Assembly: GCA_028287185.1 (NCBI GenBank)
Contig: JAQBQD010000043.1
Span: 1-64,000, forward strand
Origin: Gemmatimonadota bacterium
GTDB taxonomy: Bacteria > Gemmatimonadota > Gemmatimonadetes > Longimicrobiales > Longimicrobiaceae
Length of the DNA stretch: 64,000 bases
Reading direction: 5' to 3'
Shown here: in pieces, positions 20,201-45,954 of the stretch
Layout of the letters: every line of letters starts with the position of its first letter
Position numbering within the stretch: position 1 is the stretch's first letter
Notes under the pieces: model-generated
Seen by the model: only the letters and a program-made list of their open reading frames with translations
Database searches by the model: none
Told to the model about the DNA's origin: nothing
Made by a program: the position numbers and the translations under genes

Positions 20201-21691
20201 GCGCTCCGGGCGCTGGGCCGCACCGTCACCGTGCGCCGCGCATCCGCCGCCACCGACCGCGACGGCTTCCGCGCGATGGCGGACGCGGACTTCGATCCGC
20301 CGCACGCGGTGGTGTGCGTATCCAACGACGCGGTCACGCTGCTGATGCTGGCGGAGGCGCTGGCGCACGCCGAGAGCTCCGCGCGCCTGGTCGCCGTCAC
20401 CCGCGACGCGCAGGACGTGACCGGCCGCGAGCCGCTGGACGTGGCCGCCGCGTCCGTCGCCGCGGCGTGCCTGGTGGTCACGCAGGAGCACGCGCCGCTC
20501 CGCGCACGCGCAGTGGACGTGCAGGCGGACGCGCGCGAGATCGGTCGATTGGCGGCGGAGATCGTCGCGGACGCGGATGACTCCGTGGTCGCCCTGCGCG
20601 GCCCGCACCGGTGGACGCGCGGCTTCCGCGCCGTGAAGCCCTCCACTCCGTCCGCGGCGCTCCGCGACGGCGGCGCATACGTGCTCGTCGGCGGCATGGA
20701 GGGCCAGAACGCCGTCTTCGCCCGCGCGCTCGCCCGCGTCCCCGGCGTCCGTCTCGCCACGGTGACGGCATTGGGTGATTCGGTTGATGGATTCCGTGGA
20801 GTCGACGGTTTCGATGCAGGCATCATCGCCTTCCGCGCCGATCCCACCGATGCCGCAGCGCTGTCGACTGCGTTCCGCGAGGCGGAGGCGCGGTTCGGGC
20901 GTATCGACGGCGTGCTGTGGACACCCGGCGGTTCCGCGCTCTCCCTCGCCGCCGCGGATGAGGCAAAGCCGTCGTGGCGCGGCGACCTTGAACGCGCGCT
21001 GGCGGAGATGGCGGCGCTGGAATCCGCCGTGGGGGATCGGCCGATGGACTTCTGCCTGATCGACTCCTCACTCGCCGGCGTCCTGGGCGGCGTGGGCCTG
21101 GTGTGCGCGGCGCTGCTGCACGCGCAGGCGGACGCGTTCGCGCAGCACCACGCCCGCACGTCCGCCGCGCGCTGGACGAGCGTCGCCGCGGACCGCTGGC
21201 TTCAGCCGGGCGAGACGGCCGGCGGCCTGCCGTTCGACTCGGCCGATGCGGTGCTGGCGCGCGTGCTGGCGATGGCCGCCCAGCCGCAGGTGCTCGTCTC
21301 GCCCGACGACCTGGACGCCCGCCTCCGCGGCGCCACGCACCCCGCCGTGCGCCCGGCCGGGACGGGGCTCTATGCGAGGCCCGACGACCTGGGCATCGAC
21401 TACGCCGCGCCGCAGACGGAGCTGGAGGAGCGGATCGCCGCCGTGTGGCAGGACCTTCTGGGCCTGGAGCGCATCGGCATCCACGACGACTTCTTCGCCC
21501 TCGGCGGCCACTCGCTGCTCGCGACGCAGATCATCAGCCGCCTGCGCGACCAGTTCGAGCTGGAGCTGCCGCTGGCGGTAATCTTCGAGGCCCCGACCGT
21601 CGCCAAGATGGCCGTCCTCGTGGAGGACGCCTTCTTCGCCGAAGTCGAGGGGCTGAGCGAAGAAGAGGTGGACGCGCTGATCGACGCCTGA
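17246..21691 (+). CDS. Type I PKS module (KS-AT-degenerate KR-ACP)
   Basis: Polyketide synthase of 1481 residues, module 6 of the line. The ketosynthase (about 33-455) has Cys204 in QTGCSTSLVA, plus EAHGTGTD and KTNIGHLD histidine motifs. The acyltransferase (about 556-865) has GHSLGEYAAA with Ser673 and HAFH, the pattern of malonyl-specific domains. A region of about 960-1390 resembles a ketoreductase, but the NADPH loop reads VGGMEGQN and the position of the catalytic Tyr reads VCAALLHAQAD without Tyr, so it is probably structural only. The C-terminal carrier has GGHSLLA (about 1420). The expected step is one malonyl extension left as a beta-ketone, giving a peptide-polyketide-peptide backbone. 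An acidic N-terminal extension may dock to the basic tail of the preceding NRPS. No strong ribosome binding site precedes ATG 17246. Confidence 0.92.
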   Translation: MSTDLDAQSHHPQPDAASDAAAEFDASGASDLDVAIVGMAGRFPGADDLDAFWANLRDGVESISFFTDDEMRAAGVSEAELTHPDYVKAIGRLRDVEHFDAGFFGYSPREAEVLEPGHRLFLEVAWEALEDAAVDPARVAGRVGVYAGVGSSGYTERHVKPNAALMESAGDFQVSLGSEKDFVATRTSYKLDLRGPSLAVQTGCSTSLVAVHLAAQSLLRGECDVALAGGASVIVPQTTGYTWAHGSIVSPDGHCRAFDARSAGAVSGSGVGVVVLKRLDDALRDGDPVRAVIRGSAVNNDGGAKVAFTAPGVEGQAAVIKEALEAADVEPQTVTYVEAHGTGTDLGDVIEIAALTRAFRERTDRAGFCAVGSVKTNIGHLDTAAGIAGLVKTVLAMEHAQIPPTLHFQAPNPRIAFAAGPFYVAAGETVAWETDGGPRRAGVSSFGIGGTNAHVVLEEAPAPQPSGPSRPWQLLLTSARSAAAARDSTARLADHVERDPGEPLADVAHTLREGRRAFAHRRIAIVREGEDAAAILRGAVPERVEAGIAEAGARSVAFLFPGLGDHHPNMARGLYEAEPAFRAEVDRCAAILRPLLGMDIREAIFAGDAPSDEAPKAGGFDLRGMLARTAPSAESERLNRTAIAQPAVFAIDYALAKLWMSWGVVPEAVIGHSLGEYAAACIAGILSLKDALALVAGRARAIEPLPGGAMLAVSLDPDTVYPYLSTDVSIATVNAPGLCVVAGPEDAVASVEARLAADGIVARRLATTHAFHTPMLAPAAGRLAEIAGSVRLRAPRIPMVSNVSGTWITDAEATDPAYWTRHMLGTVRFAEGVGELLRTPGRVLLEVGPGQTLTTFVRQRPGEGEQAPVAVIPSMRYAYDRRPDQAVLLEAMGRLWLAGVAPDWTAFRGRELRRKLHLPTYPWEKQRYWVDALPENALPSARASTDPADWTYVPDWRRAPAPAPSAALVRILVVAEDDSGDALAAALRALGRTVTVRRASAATDRDGFRAMADADFDPPHAVVCVSNDAVTLLMLAEALAHAESSARLVAVTRDAQDVTGREPLDVAAASVAAACLVVTQEHAPLRARAVDVQADAREIGRLAAEIVADADDSVVALRGPHRWTRGFRAVKPSTPSAALRDGGAYVLVGGMEGQNAVFARALARVPGVRLATVTALGDSVDGFRGVDGFDAGIIAFRADPTDAAALSTAFREAEARFGRIDGVLWTPGGSALSLAAADEAKPSWRGDLERALAEMAALESAVGDRPMDFCLIDSSLAGVLGGVGLVCAALLHAQADAFAQHHARTSAARWTSVAADRWLQPGETAGGLPFDSADAVLARVLAMAAQPQVLVSPDDLDARLRGATHPAVRPAGTGLYARPDDLGIDYAAPQTELEERIAAVWQDLLGLERIGIHDDFFALGGHSLLATQIISRLRDQFELELPLAVIFEAPTVAKMAVLVEDAFFAEVEGLSEEEVDALIDA

Positions 21692-21852
21692 GCTCGGCCG
21701 ACCCGGCGTCCGGAGCATCGCTCGACCGCCGTCCGCCGACCACACCGCCGGGCGCGCGTCGTTTGCATCGACCCCCCCACCGCGGGCGACGCCGACGGCG
21801 GAAGCTCGCGAATCCACAAGACCTGACACCCTGACCGGGTTCTTCGATACCG

Positions 21853-24800
21853 ATGGACACCACCGACCGCCTGGACACGCTCTCGGAGAAGAAGCGCGCG
21901 CTGCTGGAAGCCCGCATGCGCGGAAAGGCGCACGCCCCGCAGCGCCGCGAGGTCATCGCGCGCGCGGCCGGCGAGGGGCCGGCGTTCCCCATGAGCTTCG
22001 GGCAGGAGCGCATGTGGTTCCTGGCGCAGGTGGAGCCCGAGAACCCCATGTACAACGTGCCCATCACCATCACGGTGCGGGCCGACCTGGACGTGGCGCT
22101 GCTGGAGCGCGCGCTGGCGCTGGTCGTCCGGCGGCACGAGGCGCTGCGCACCGTGTTCCGCATGGTGGACGGCGCGCTGAAGCAGGTGGTGATGGAGCCC
22201 TTCCAGCCGCGCGTGGAGGTGTTCGACGTGCGCGACCGGCTGGCGGCTGCGGGCGGCGACGCGCGCGACGAGGTGCTGCGGATGGCGGCGGACGAGGGCG
22301 CGCGCCTGCTGGACGTGGGCGCGCTGCCGCTGTTCCGGGTGACGCTGCTTCGCATCAGCGCCGAGCGGTACGCCATGGTCATCACCGTGCACCACATCGC
22401 GACGGACGGGTGGAGCTATCCCCTCATCCTGCGTGAGATGGACCTGTTCTACGCCGACCTGGTGCTGGGCCGCGCTCACACCCTGCCGGAACCCGCGCTG
22501 CGCTTCGTGGACTACGCCGTGTGGCAGCGAGGCTGGCTCACCGGTGAGACGCTGGACCGGCAGGTGGCGTACTGGCGCGAGCACCTGGCCGGCGCGCCGT
22601 CGCTGGCCGTGCCCACGGACCGGCCGCGGCCGCCCGTGCAGAGCTACCGCGGCACCTTCCACAATTTCGCCATCCACCGCGAGCTGACGCGCGCGCTGCA
22701 CGAGCTGGGGCGCCGCGAGGCGGCCACGCTCAACATGGTGATGATGGCGGCGTTCTACGCGCTGCTGGGGCGCTGGGCGGGGCAGGACGACGTGGTGGTG
22801 GGCACGCTGCTGGGCAACCGCAACCGGCCCGAGATCGAGGAGATCATCGGCTTCTTCGTGAACACGGCGGCGCTGCGGGTGCGGCTGGACGGCGATCCCA
22901 CCTTCGCCGAGGTGGTGCGGCGGACCCGGCGCGCCGTGCTGGACGCGGACCGCCACCAGGACCTGCCGTTCGAGAAGCTGGTGGACGAGCTGGGCCTGGA
23001 GCGCGACCCGTCGCGGCATCCGCTCTTCCAGGCGATGTACTTCCACCACAGCTACGTGCTCTCGCACCGCCCGCCCGAGGAGGGCTTCCAGACGCTGCTG
23101 GATCCGCAGCCGCTGCACCGCGAGACGGGCATCTCGCTGATCGACACCGGCGTCAGCAAGTTCGACCTGATGATGTGCACGGTGGAGCTGGACGGCGCGC
23201 TGGACACGCTGGTCGAGTACTCCACCGACCTGTTCGACGCTGCCACCATCCGCCGCTTCGGCCGCCACCTGGTCGCGCTGCTGGAGCAGGCCGTCGCCAG
23301 CCCGGACGCGCCGGTCTCCACCCTGTCGCTGCTCACGGCGGAGGAGCGTGAGACGGTGCTCGGCGCGTGGTCCGGCCAGGCGTCGGAGCTCCCGCGCGAC
23401 GCGTCGATCCCCGCGCTGTTCACCGAGCACGCCGCCGCGACGCCGGACGCGCCCGCCGTCGTCTTCGCGGGCGAGCGGCTCTCGTACGCGGAGCTGGATG
23501 CCCGCGCGAACCGCATCGCCCGTCGTCTCCACACGCTCGGCGTGGGGCCCGGCGACCGCGTGGGCGTGGCGATGGAGCGCTCGGCCGATCTCATCGTCGC
23601 GCTGCTCGCGGCGCTGAAGGCGGGCGCCTCGTATCTCCCGCTCGATCCGTCATATCCCGCGCCGCGGCTGGCGTTCCTGCTGGCGGATGCCCGCGCGGCC
23701 GCCCTCGTCGTCGCGGACGCGGTGCCGGACGCGCTGGCGGACTTCGCCGGTCCCGTGCTCTCCCTCGCCCGCGATTCCGAGTCGATTGCCGGGGAGGACG
23801 CATCGCCCATCGACGCGACGGTCGGGGCCGATGCGGAGGCGTACGTCGTCTACACGTCGGGCTCGACGGGGACGCCGAAGGGGGTGGCGGTGCCGCACCG
23901 GGCGGTGGTGCGGCTGGTGCGCGGGGCGGACTTCGCGCGCTTCGCGGCGGACGAGGTGTTCATGCAGCTCGCGCCGGTGGCCTTCGACGCGTCCACGTTC
24001 GAGATCTGGGGCGCGCTGCTGAACGGCGCGTCGCTGGCCGTGCACCCCCCGCACCTTCCCGCGCCGGCCGAGCTGGGCGAGTTCATCCGCGCCAACGGGG
24101 TGACGACGGCGTGGCTCACGGCCGGGCTCTTCAACCAGGTGGTGGATGCGGACCCGGCGAACCTCCGCGGGCTGCGCCAGCTCCTCGTCGGCGGCGACGT
24201 GCTCTCCCCGCCGCACGTCGCCCGGGCGATGGCGGCGCTGCCGGAGCTGGCCGTCGTCAACGGATACGGTCCGACGGAGAACACCACGTTCACGGCCACG
24301 CACGCCGTCCGGCGCGAGGAGGCGGAGGCGGGCACCATCCCCATCGGCCGTCCCGTGGCGAACACGCGCATCTACGTGCTGGACGGGCGGATGCAGCCGT
24401 GCGGCGTGGGCATTCCCGGCGAGCTGTGCGCGGGCGGCGACGGCGTGGCGCATGGATACCTGGGCGCGGCGGCGCTGACGGCGGAGCGCTTCGTCCCCGA
24501 TCCCTTCGCCGCGATCCCCGGCGCGCGCATGTACCGCACGGGCGACCGCGCGCGCTGGAACGAGCGCGGCGAGGTGGAGTTCCTGGGCCGGATGGACGAG
24601 CAGGTGAAGGTGCGCGGCTTCCGCATAGAGCCCGGCGAGGTGGAATCGGCCCTCGCGACGTACCCCGCCGTCCGCTCCGCCGCCGTGGTCGCGCGCGACG
24701 ATGGCCGCGGGCGCCGCCTGGTGGCCTACGTGGTGCCGGCGGGTGGAGCGACGGTGGATTCCACCGATCTCCGCGTCCACCTCCGCGCCTCGCTGCCGGA

Positions 24801-26574
24801 CTACCTCGTCCCGTCCGCCTTTATCACGATCGACGCGCTGCCGCTCACGCCCAACGGCAAGCTGGACCGCGCCGCCCTTCCCGCGCCCGATTCGGCGGAA
24901 CCGACGGATGCGCAGTCGTCCGAATCCGCCGCGCCGTCGACTCCGGTGGAGGAGGCACTCGCCCGCATCTGGGCGCAGGTGCTTGGGCGCGAGCGCGTGG
25001 GCGTGCACGACAACTTCTTCGAGCTGGGCGGAGATTCCATCCTCTCCATCCAGGTGATCGTCCGCGCGACGGAAGCCGGCATCCGCCTCACGCCGCGGCA
25101 GATCTTCCAGCACCAGACCGTCGCCGAGCTGGCGGCCGTGGCCGGGACCGCGCCCGCGGTGGCGGCGGAGCAGGGAACCGTGACGGGCGATGCGCCGCTG
25201 ACGCCCATCCAGCAATGGTTCTTCGATGGGGATGCGCCGGACCTGCAGCACTGGAACATGCCCGTGCTGCTGCGCGCCACGGAGCGCATCGACGCGGATG
25301 TCCTGGCGCGCGCCGTAGCCGCCATCGCCGAGCACCACGATGCGCTACGGATGCGGTTCGAGCGCGGCGCGACCGGCTGGCGCCAGTGGAACACCGACGC
25401 GGCGGAGGCGCCACCGGTGGACGTCGCCGATCTCTCCGCCGTTCCCGACGCGGAGCTGGAGGCGGCGATCGACTGCCGGTCCGCGGAGGCGCAGCGCGGA
25501 CTCGACCTCGCGCGCGGACCGCTGCTGCGCGTGGTGCTGTTCGACTGCGGCCCGGCGCGTCCGCAGCGCGTGCTGATCGTCGCGCATCACCTGGTGATGG
25601 ACGCCGTGTCCCTGCCGGTCGTCGCCGCGGACCTGGAGACGGCGTACCAGCAGACGGCGGCGGGCGATGCGGTGCGGCTGCCGGCGAAGACGACGGCGTT
25701 CCGCGACTGGGCGCGGCGCCTGGCGGACCACGCCGGCTCGCCGGAGCTGCGCAAGGAGGCGGACTGGTGGCGCGCCGCCATCCCCCGCGAGGTGCCGGCG
25801 CTGCCGGCGGACGACGCGGCGGCGACCGACACCGAGGTGGACGCGGAGATCGTGTCCGTGGAGCTGACGGCGGAAGAGACGGGCGTCCTCCTTCGTGACG
25901 CGCAGGCGGCGTACGGAGCGCAGATGCCGGAGCTTCTGCTCGCCGGCCTGGCGCGCGCGGTGGAGCGCTGGAGCGGCGCGTCGAAGGTGCTGGTGGATGT
26001 GGAGGCGCACGGGCGCGAGGAGCTGTTCGGGGACGTGGACCTGTCACGGACCGTCGGCTGGTTCACGGCCATCCACCCCGTGCACCTGTCTCTCGAAGGC
26101 CGCGCCGCGCCGGCCGACGCCGTCCGCGCCGTGAGCGAGACGCTGCGCGCGGTGCCGAACCGCGGCATCGGGTTTGGCGTGCTTCGCTGGCTCTCGCTGG
26201 AGCCGCGGGTACGCGCGGCGCTGCGGTCGCTCCCGCGCGCGCAGCTCAGCTTCAACTACCTGGGCCAGATGGACGCCGCCGCGCCCGCCGCCGGGTCGCT
26301 CTTCGCACCCGCCGACGAGGGCGTCGGCACCTACCGCGCGCCCGCCGCCCCCCGCCGCCACCGCATCGCCGTGGACGGCGGCGTGTGGAACGGACGCCTG
26401 CACCTCTCCCTCGTCTACGGCCGCCGCGTCTACCGCCGCGAGACGATGGAGCGCCTGGCGGACGCGTACACGAACGCCCTGCGCGAGCTGATCGCCGGAT
26501 GTGCGGCGCCCGACGCCGCTGTGATCGCGGACATCGTCGCGACCGAGTTCGCCGCGGGCGTGGTCGGCGGCTGA
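21853..26574 (+). CDS. NRPS, module 7 (C-A-T-E, D-Val predicted)
   Basis: Synthetase of 1573 residues with a condensation domain (HHIATDG near 180), an adenylation domain (YTSGSTGTPKG near 665), a carrier with the GGDSI variant typical of carriers that precede epimerases (near 1060), and an epimerization domain (about 1115-1560). The epimerase shows HHLVMDAVS, TVGWFTAIHP, GIGFGVLRW and QLSFNYLGQM. The pocket D-A-F-W-L-G-G-T-F matches well-known Val codes. Module 7 should therefore add Val to the polyketide carbonyl and convert it to D-Val, which fits the first condensation domain of the next protein. The epimerase active-site motif has Ala where Gly is usual. The upstream gap is 161 bases and the ribosome binding site is weak, but same-strand layout supports one operon. 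Confidence 0.94.
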   Translation: MDTTDRLDTLSEKKRALLEARMRGKAHAPQRREVIARAAGEGPAFPMSFGQERMWFLAQVEPENPMYNVPITITVRADLDVALLERALALVVRRHEALRTVFRMVDGALKQVVMEPFQPRVEVFDVRDRLAAAGGDARDEVLRMAADEGARLLDVGALPLFRVTLLRISAERYAMVITVHHIATDGWSYPLILREMDLFYADLVLGRAHTLPEPALRFVDYAVWQRGWLTGETLDRQVAYWREHLAGAPSLAVPTDRPRPPVQSYRGTFHNFAIHRELTRALHELGRREAATLNMVMMAAFYALLGRWAGQDDVVVGTLLGNRNRPEIEEIIGFFVNTAALRVRLDGDPTFAEVVRRTRRAVLDADRHQDLPFEKLVDELGLERDPSRHPLFQAMYFHHSYVLSHRPPEEGFQTLLDPQPLHRETGISLIDTGVSKFDLMMCTVELDGALDTLVEYSTDLFDAATIRRFGRHLVALLEQAVASPDAPVSTLSLLTAEERETVLGAWSGQASELPRDASIPALFTEHAAATPDAPAVVFAGERLSYAELDARANRIARRLHTLGVGPGDRVGVAMERSADLIVALLAALKAGASYLPLDPSYPAPRLAFLLADARAAALVVADAVPDALADFAGPVLSLARDSESIAGEDASPIDATVGADAEAYVVYTSGSTGTPKGVAVPHRAVVRLVRGADFARFAADEVFMQLAPVAFDASTFEIWGALLNGASLAVHPPHLPAPAELGEFIRANGVTTAWLTAGLFNQVVDADPANLRGLRQLLVGGDVLSPPHVARAMAALPELAVVNGYGPTENTTFTATHAVRREEAEAGTIPIGRPVANTRIYVLDGRMQPCGVGIPGELCAGGDGVAHGYLGAAALTAERFVPDPFAAIPGARMYRTGDRARWNERGEVEFLGRMDEQVKVRGFRIEPGEVESALATYPAVRSAAVVARDDGRGRRLVAYVVPAGGATVDSTDLRVHLRASLPDYLVPSAFITIDALPLTPNGKLDRAALPAPDSAEPTDAQSSESAAPSTPVEEALARIWAQVLGRERVGVHDNFFELGGDSILSIQVIVRATEAGIRLTPRQIFQHQTVAELAAVAGTAPAVAAEQGTVTGDAPLTPIQQWFFDGDAPDLQHWNMPVLLRATERIDADVLARAVAAIAEHHDALRMRFERGATGWRQWNTDAAEAPPVDVADLSAVPDAELEAAIDCRSAEAQRGLDLARGPLLRVVLFDCGPARPQRVLIVAHHLVMDAVSLPVVAADLETAYQQTAAGDAVRLPAKTTAFRDWARRLADHAGSPELRKEADWWRAAIPREVPALPADDAAATDTEVDAEIVSVELTAEETGVLLRDAQAAYGAQMPELLLAGLARAVERWSGASKVLVDVEAHGREELFGDVDLSRTVGWFTAIHPVHLSLEGRAAPADAVRAVSETLRAVPNRGIGFGVLRWLSLEPRVRAALRSLPRAQLSFNYLGQMDAAAPAAGSLFAPADEGVGTYRAPAAPRRHRIAVDGGVWNGRLHLSLVYGRRVYRRETMERLADAYTNALRELIAGCAAPDAAVIADIVATEFAAGVVGG

Positions 26575-26783
26575 TCGGCGGATGGGTGAGGACCGTGATT
26601 GCGAACGCGGTCGACGGACGGAAGGTTCGCCCGCCGAGATGCGAGCGAGACCGTGGCCGCCGAGCCATCGGGTTGAAACCCGAGGCCGCAACTGCATATC
26701 CGCCGCCTTCGCGGGCTCGCTCCGCGCGGCGAAGGCCTCCTCGCGGACCGCAGGCATCGGCGTGCCGCGCGGAGCCTCGATCC

Positions 26784-26843
26784 CGCGCGGAGCCAGCCTC
26801 CGCAGGGAGGCTTCGCGCAGTCGTTGCCGCGGATTCATCCGCC
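26784..26843 (+). repeat. Dispersed intergenic repeat, copy 1
   Basis: About 60 bases containing GGAGCCAGCCTCCGCAGGGA and then CGTTGCCGCGGATTC. They match, in inverted orientation, the segment at 63514-63570 over nearly the whole length. Both copies lie between genes. The core can form a small stem (AGCCTCC/GGGAGGCT). It looks like a genome-wide intergenic family rather than a coding sequence. Confidence 0.65.
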
Positions 26844-26855
26844 TGTCGATGCCGA

Positions 26856-26884
26856 TGACGCCCGTTGACGCCCGGTGACGCCCG
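26856..26884 (+). repeat. Three direct repeats of TGACGCCCG
   Basis: TGACGCCCG occurs three times with a period of 10 bases, about one helical turn, ending 70 bases before the start of the largest NRPS gene. The even spacing would place three binding sites on one face of the DNA. A regulatory role is a guess from position. Confidence 0.5.
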
Positions 26885-26954
26885 GGGCGCAGGTCCACGG
26901 TTGATCCCCGAGATTGCCGTTGCACATCCACACCCCCACGGGTGCGAGACATAG

Positions 26955-44213
<17,259 letters not shown>

Positions 44214-44318
44214 TCGGCTGATCGGCGGGCCGGGGTCAGGGTGGGCTCCGGCGGGGATCATCGTCTCCGAAGCGCCGTCGAGACCTGTCCGCGGCCCGGA
44301 CTCGACACGCGGCCCGGG

Positions 44319-45257
44319 TCAGTCGTCGAAGTGCAGCTCTCCGCGGGCGCGGCGCTCCAGGGGCAGCAGCGCGTGGTGGATGAAGGCGTGCACGGGGGTG
44401 CCGACGCCCGCCTCGCGGCCCAGGCGCGCGACGGCTCCGCTCCACGCCTCCAGTTCCGAAGGCCGCCCCGCGGCGATGTCGCGCTGCAGCGACGAGGTGC
44501 CGGCCGCCGGGAGCGTGTCCACGAATGCCATCGTGCGATCGACCACGTCCGCCGGCAGCGCGACGCCGTGCGCGTGCGCCACGCCCAGGATCTCGCGCAT
44601 CGCGGCCTCCAGCATGGCCCGCGTCTCGGGCACCCCGCGGATGGCGCCCACGGGTGCCCGCGCCACCGCACCGATGCCGCCCATCGGGACGACGAACAGG
44701 AACTTCTCCCAGAGCGCCGCCCAGATGTCGGTCGGCGCGTCCACGGTGACGCCCGCTTCGGCGAGAGCGCTCCGCAGGCGGCGCACGCGTTCGCTGGGCG
44801 CGTTGTCCCACTCCGCGAAGGCGATGCGCTCCGGGCCGGTGTGGCGGATGCGTCCCGGGCCGGCGACCTGCGCGAACACCTTCACCAGCCCCGCCAGCAC
44901 GCGCTCCCGCCCGACGGCCGCGGCGGCGTGGTGCGGCGCCTCCACCCCGTTCTGCAGGGTGACGACCGCCGTCTCCGGCCCCAGCATCCCCGCCGCCGCC
45001 GCGCAGGCCTCGCGCACCTGCCAGCTCTTCACGCCCAGCAGCACCGCGTCCACCGGGCCGATCGTCGACGGCTCGTCCGTGGCCTGCGCGGGATGGACCA
45101 CGAAGTCCCCGCGGACGCTCTCCACCGCCAGCCCGCCGTCGCGGATGGCGCGAAGGTGCTCGCCGCGGGCGATGAACCACACGTCGTGACCGGACTGCGC
45201 CAGGCGCGCCCCGAAGTACCCGCCCACCGCACCCGTGCCGTAGATCGCGATCCGCAT
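44319..45257 (-). CDS. 2-dehydropantoate 2-reductase family (ketopantoate reductase-like)
   Basis: A 312-residue NADPH-dependent oxidoreductase of the PanE/ApbA type. The N-terminal Rossmann motif GTGAVGGYFG is followed by VKSWQV, LQNGVEA and the C-terminal helical domain with LWEKFLF, which carries the family's conserved Lys. Family members reduce ketopantoate to pantoate in coenzyme A synthesis, but many paralogues act on other 2-keto acids, so the substrate is not fixed. The start is supported by AGGGGAAG before the ATG. It is the first gene right of the NRPS cluster and converges on it. It may form one unit with the DinB-like and SMP-30-like genes upstream (gaps of 80 and 71 bases). A link to pantetheine supply for carrier domains is possible but speculative. 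Confidence 0.85.
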   Translation of the reverse strand: MRIAIYGTGAVGGYFGARLAQSGHDVWFIARGEHLRAIRDGGLAVESVRGDFVVHPAQATDEPSTIGPVDAVLLGVKSWQVREACAAAAGMLGPETAVVTLQNGVEAPHHAAAAVGRERVLAGLVKVFAQVAGPGRIRHTGPERIAFAEWDNAPSERVRRLRSALAEAGVTVDAPTDIWAALWEKFLFVVPMGGIGAVARAPVGAIRGVPETRAMLEAAMREILGVAHAHGVALPADVVDRTMAFVDTLPAAGTSSLQRDIAAGRPSELEAWSGAVARLGREAGVGTPVHAFIHHALLPLERRARGELHFDD

Positions 45258-45337
45258 GTCTTCCCCTGCCAGTGTGGATACCGGGAGCGGCGGCCCTGCG
45301 CGCTCCCAAGTCGATGCTGCTGCGTTCCGCCCGCCGC

Positions 45338-45883
45338 TCACTCCGCCGACGCCTCCGAGCGGGCCCGCACCTCTTCCGAGGTCAGGCCGTAGATGGGTGG
45401 CGTCGGCACGCCGCGCAGGGCGAGCATCAGGTAGAGCTGCCCGCGGTGGTGGGCCTCGTGCTCGGCCATGCTGCGCAGCCACTTCCACGCGGCCATCGAC
45501 ACGCCCGCTGGGGTCTGTACCCGCGCCGTGAGCGCCGCCGGGTCGAGCGACGCGAAGATGGCGGCTGACTCGGCGTGCAGCCGGTCGTAGTACGCCAGCA
45601 CGCCGTCGAAGCCGCTCGCCAGCTCCGGGCCGTGTCCGGCGTACCGGCTGGGGCGGCCGCACACGTTCTCGGCGAACATCCAGCGCTCCAGCGCCGCCAC
45701 GTGGCGCACCAGCCCGCCGAAGGTGAACCAGCCCGGCTTCGGCGACCACTCGATGTCGCCGGGCGGGATCAGCAGCACCAGGCGCCGCGTCCGCTCGTGC
45801 ACGCGCTCCAGGTGCTCCGCCACCCCTGCCACGACGGAGGGCGCCCCGTCCGCCGCCTCGGCCCGCGCCGCCGATCCTTCCAT
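45338..45883 (-). CDS. DinB-like protein
   Basis: A 181-residue protein of the DinB/YfiT-like four-helix bundle family. It shows the spaced histidines expected for a metal site: one in LVRHVAALERWMF and two in EHEAHHRGQLYLML, the latter being the family's hallmark. Family members include thiol-dependent transferases and many stress proteins of unknown substrate. The start ATG has GGGAGG five bases upstream. It lies between the SMP-30-like gene and the ketopantoate reductase-like gene on the same strand. Confidence 0.85.
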   Translation of the reverse strand: MEGSAARAEAADGAPSVVAGVAEHLERVHERTRRLVLLIPPGDIEWSPKPGWFTFGGLVRHVAALERWMFAENVCGRPSRYAGHGPELASGFDGVLAYYDRLHAESAAIFASLDPAALTARVQTPAGVSMAAWKWLRSMAEHEAHHRGQLYLMLALRGVPTPPIYGLTSEEVRARSEASAE

Positions 45884-45954
45884 CCAGCCCTCCCGTAGTG
45901 ATTGGGTTCCCAGGCGTCCGCCAGGCCCGCGCCTCCGCTCGGACGGAGCCCGCC

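Larger units (their letters stand above)
26575..26954. other. 380-base gap between NRPS genes
   Basis: No gene is seen. The gap holds a short hairpin (CGGGTTGAAACCCG near 26670), a dispersed intergenic repeat at 26784-26843 and three direct repeats of TGACGCCCG at 26856-26884. It is the longest break inside the assembly-line operon, so a separate promoter for the last gene is possible. Confidence 0.6.

Noticed and set aside
20150-21400. Counting the PKS ketoreductase as active
   Set aside because: The cofactor loop and the catalytic Tyr are missing in the expected places, so a reduced beta-hydroxyl is not predicted.
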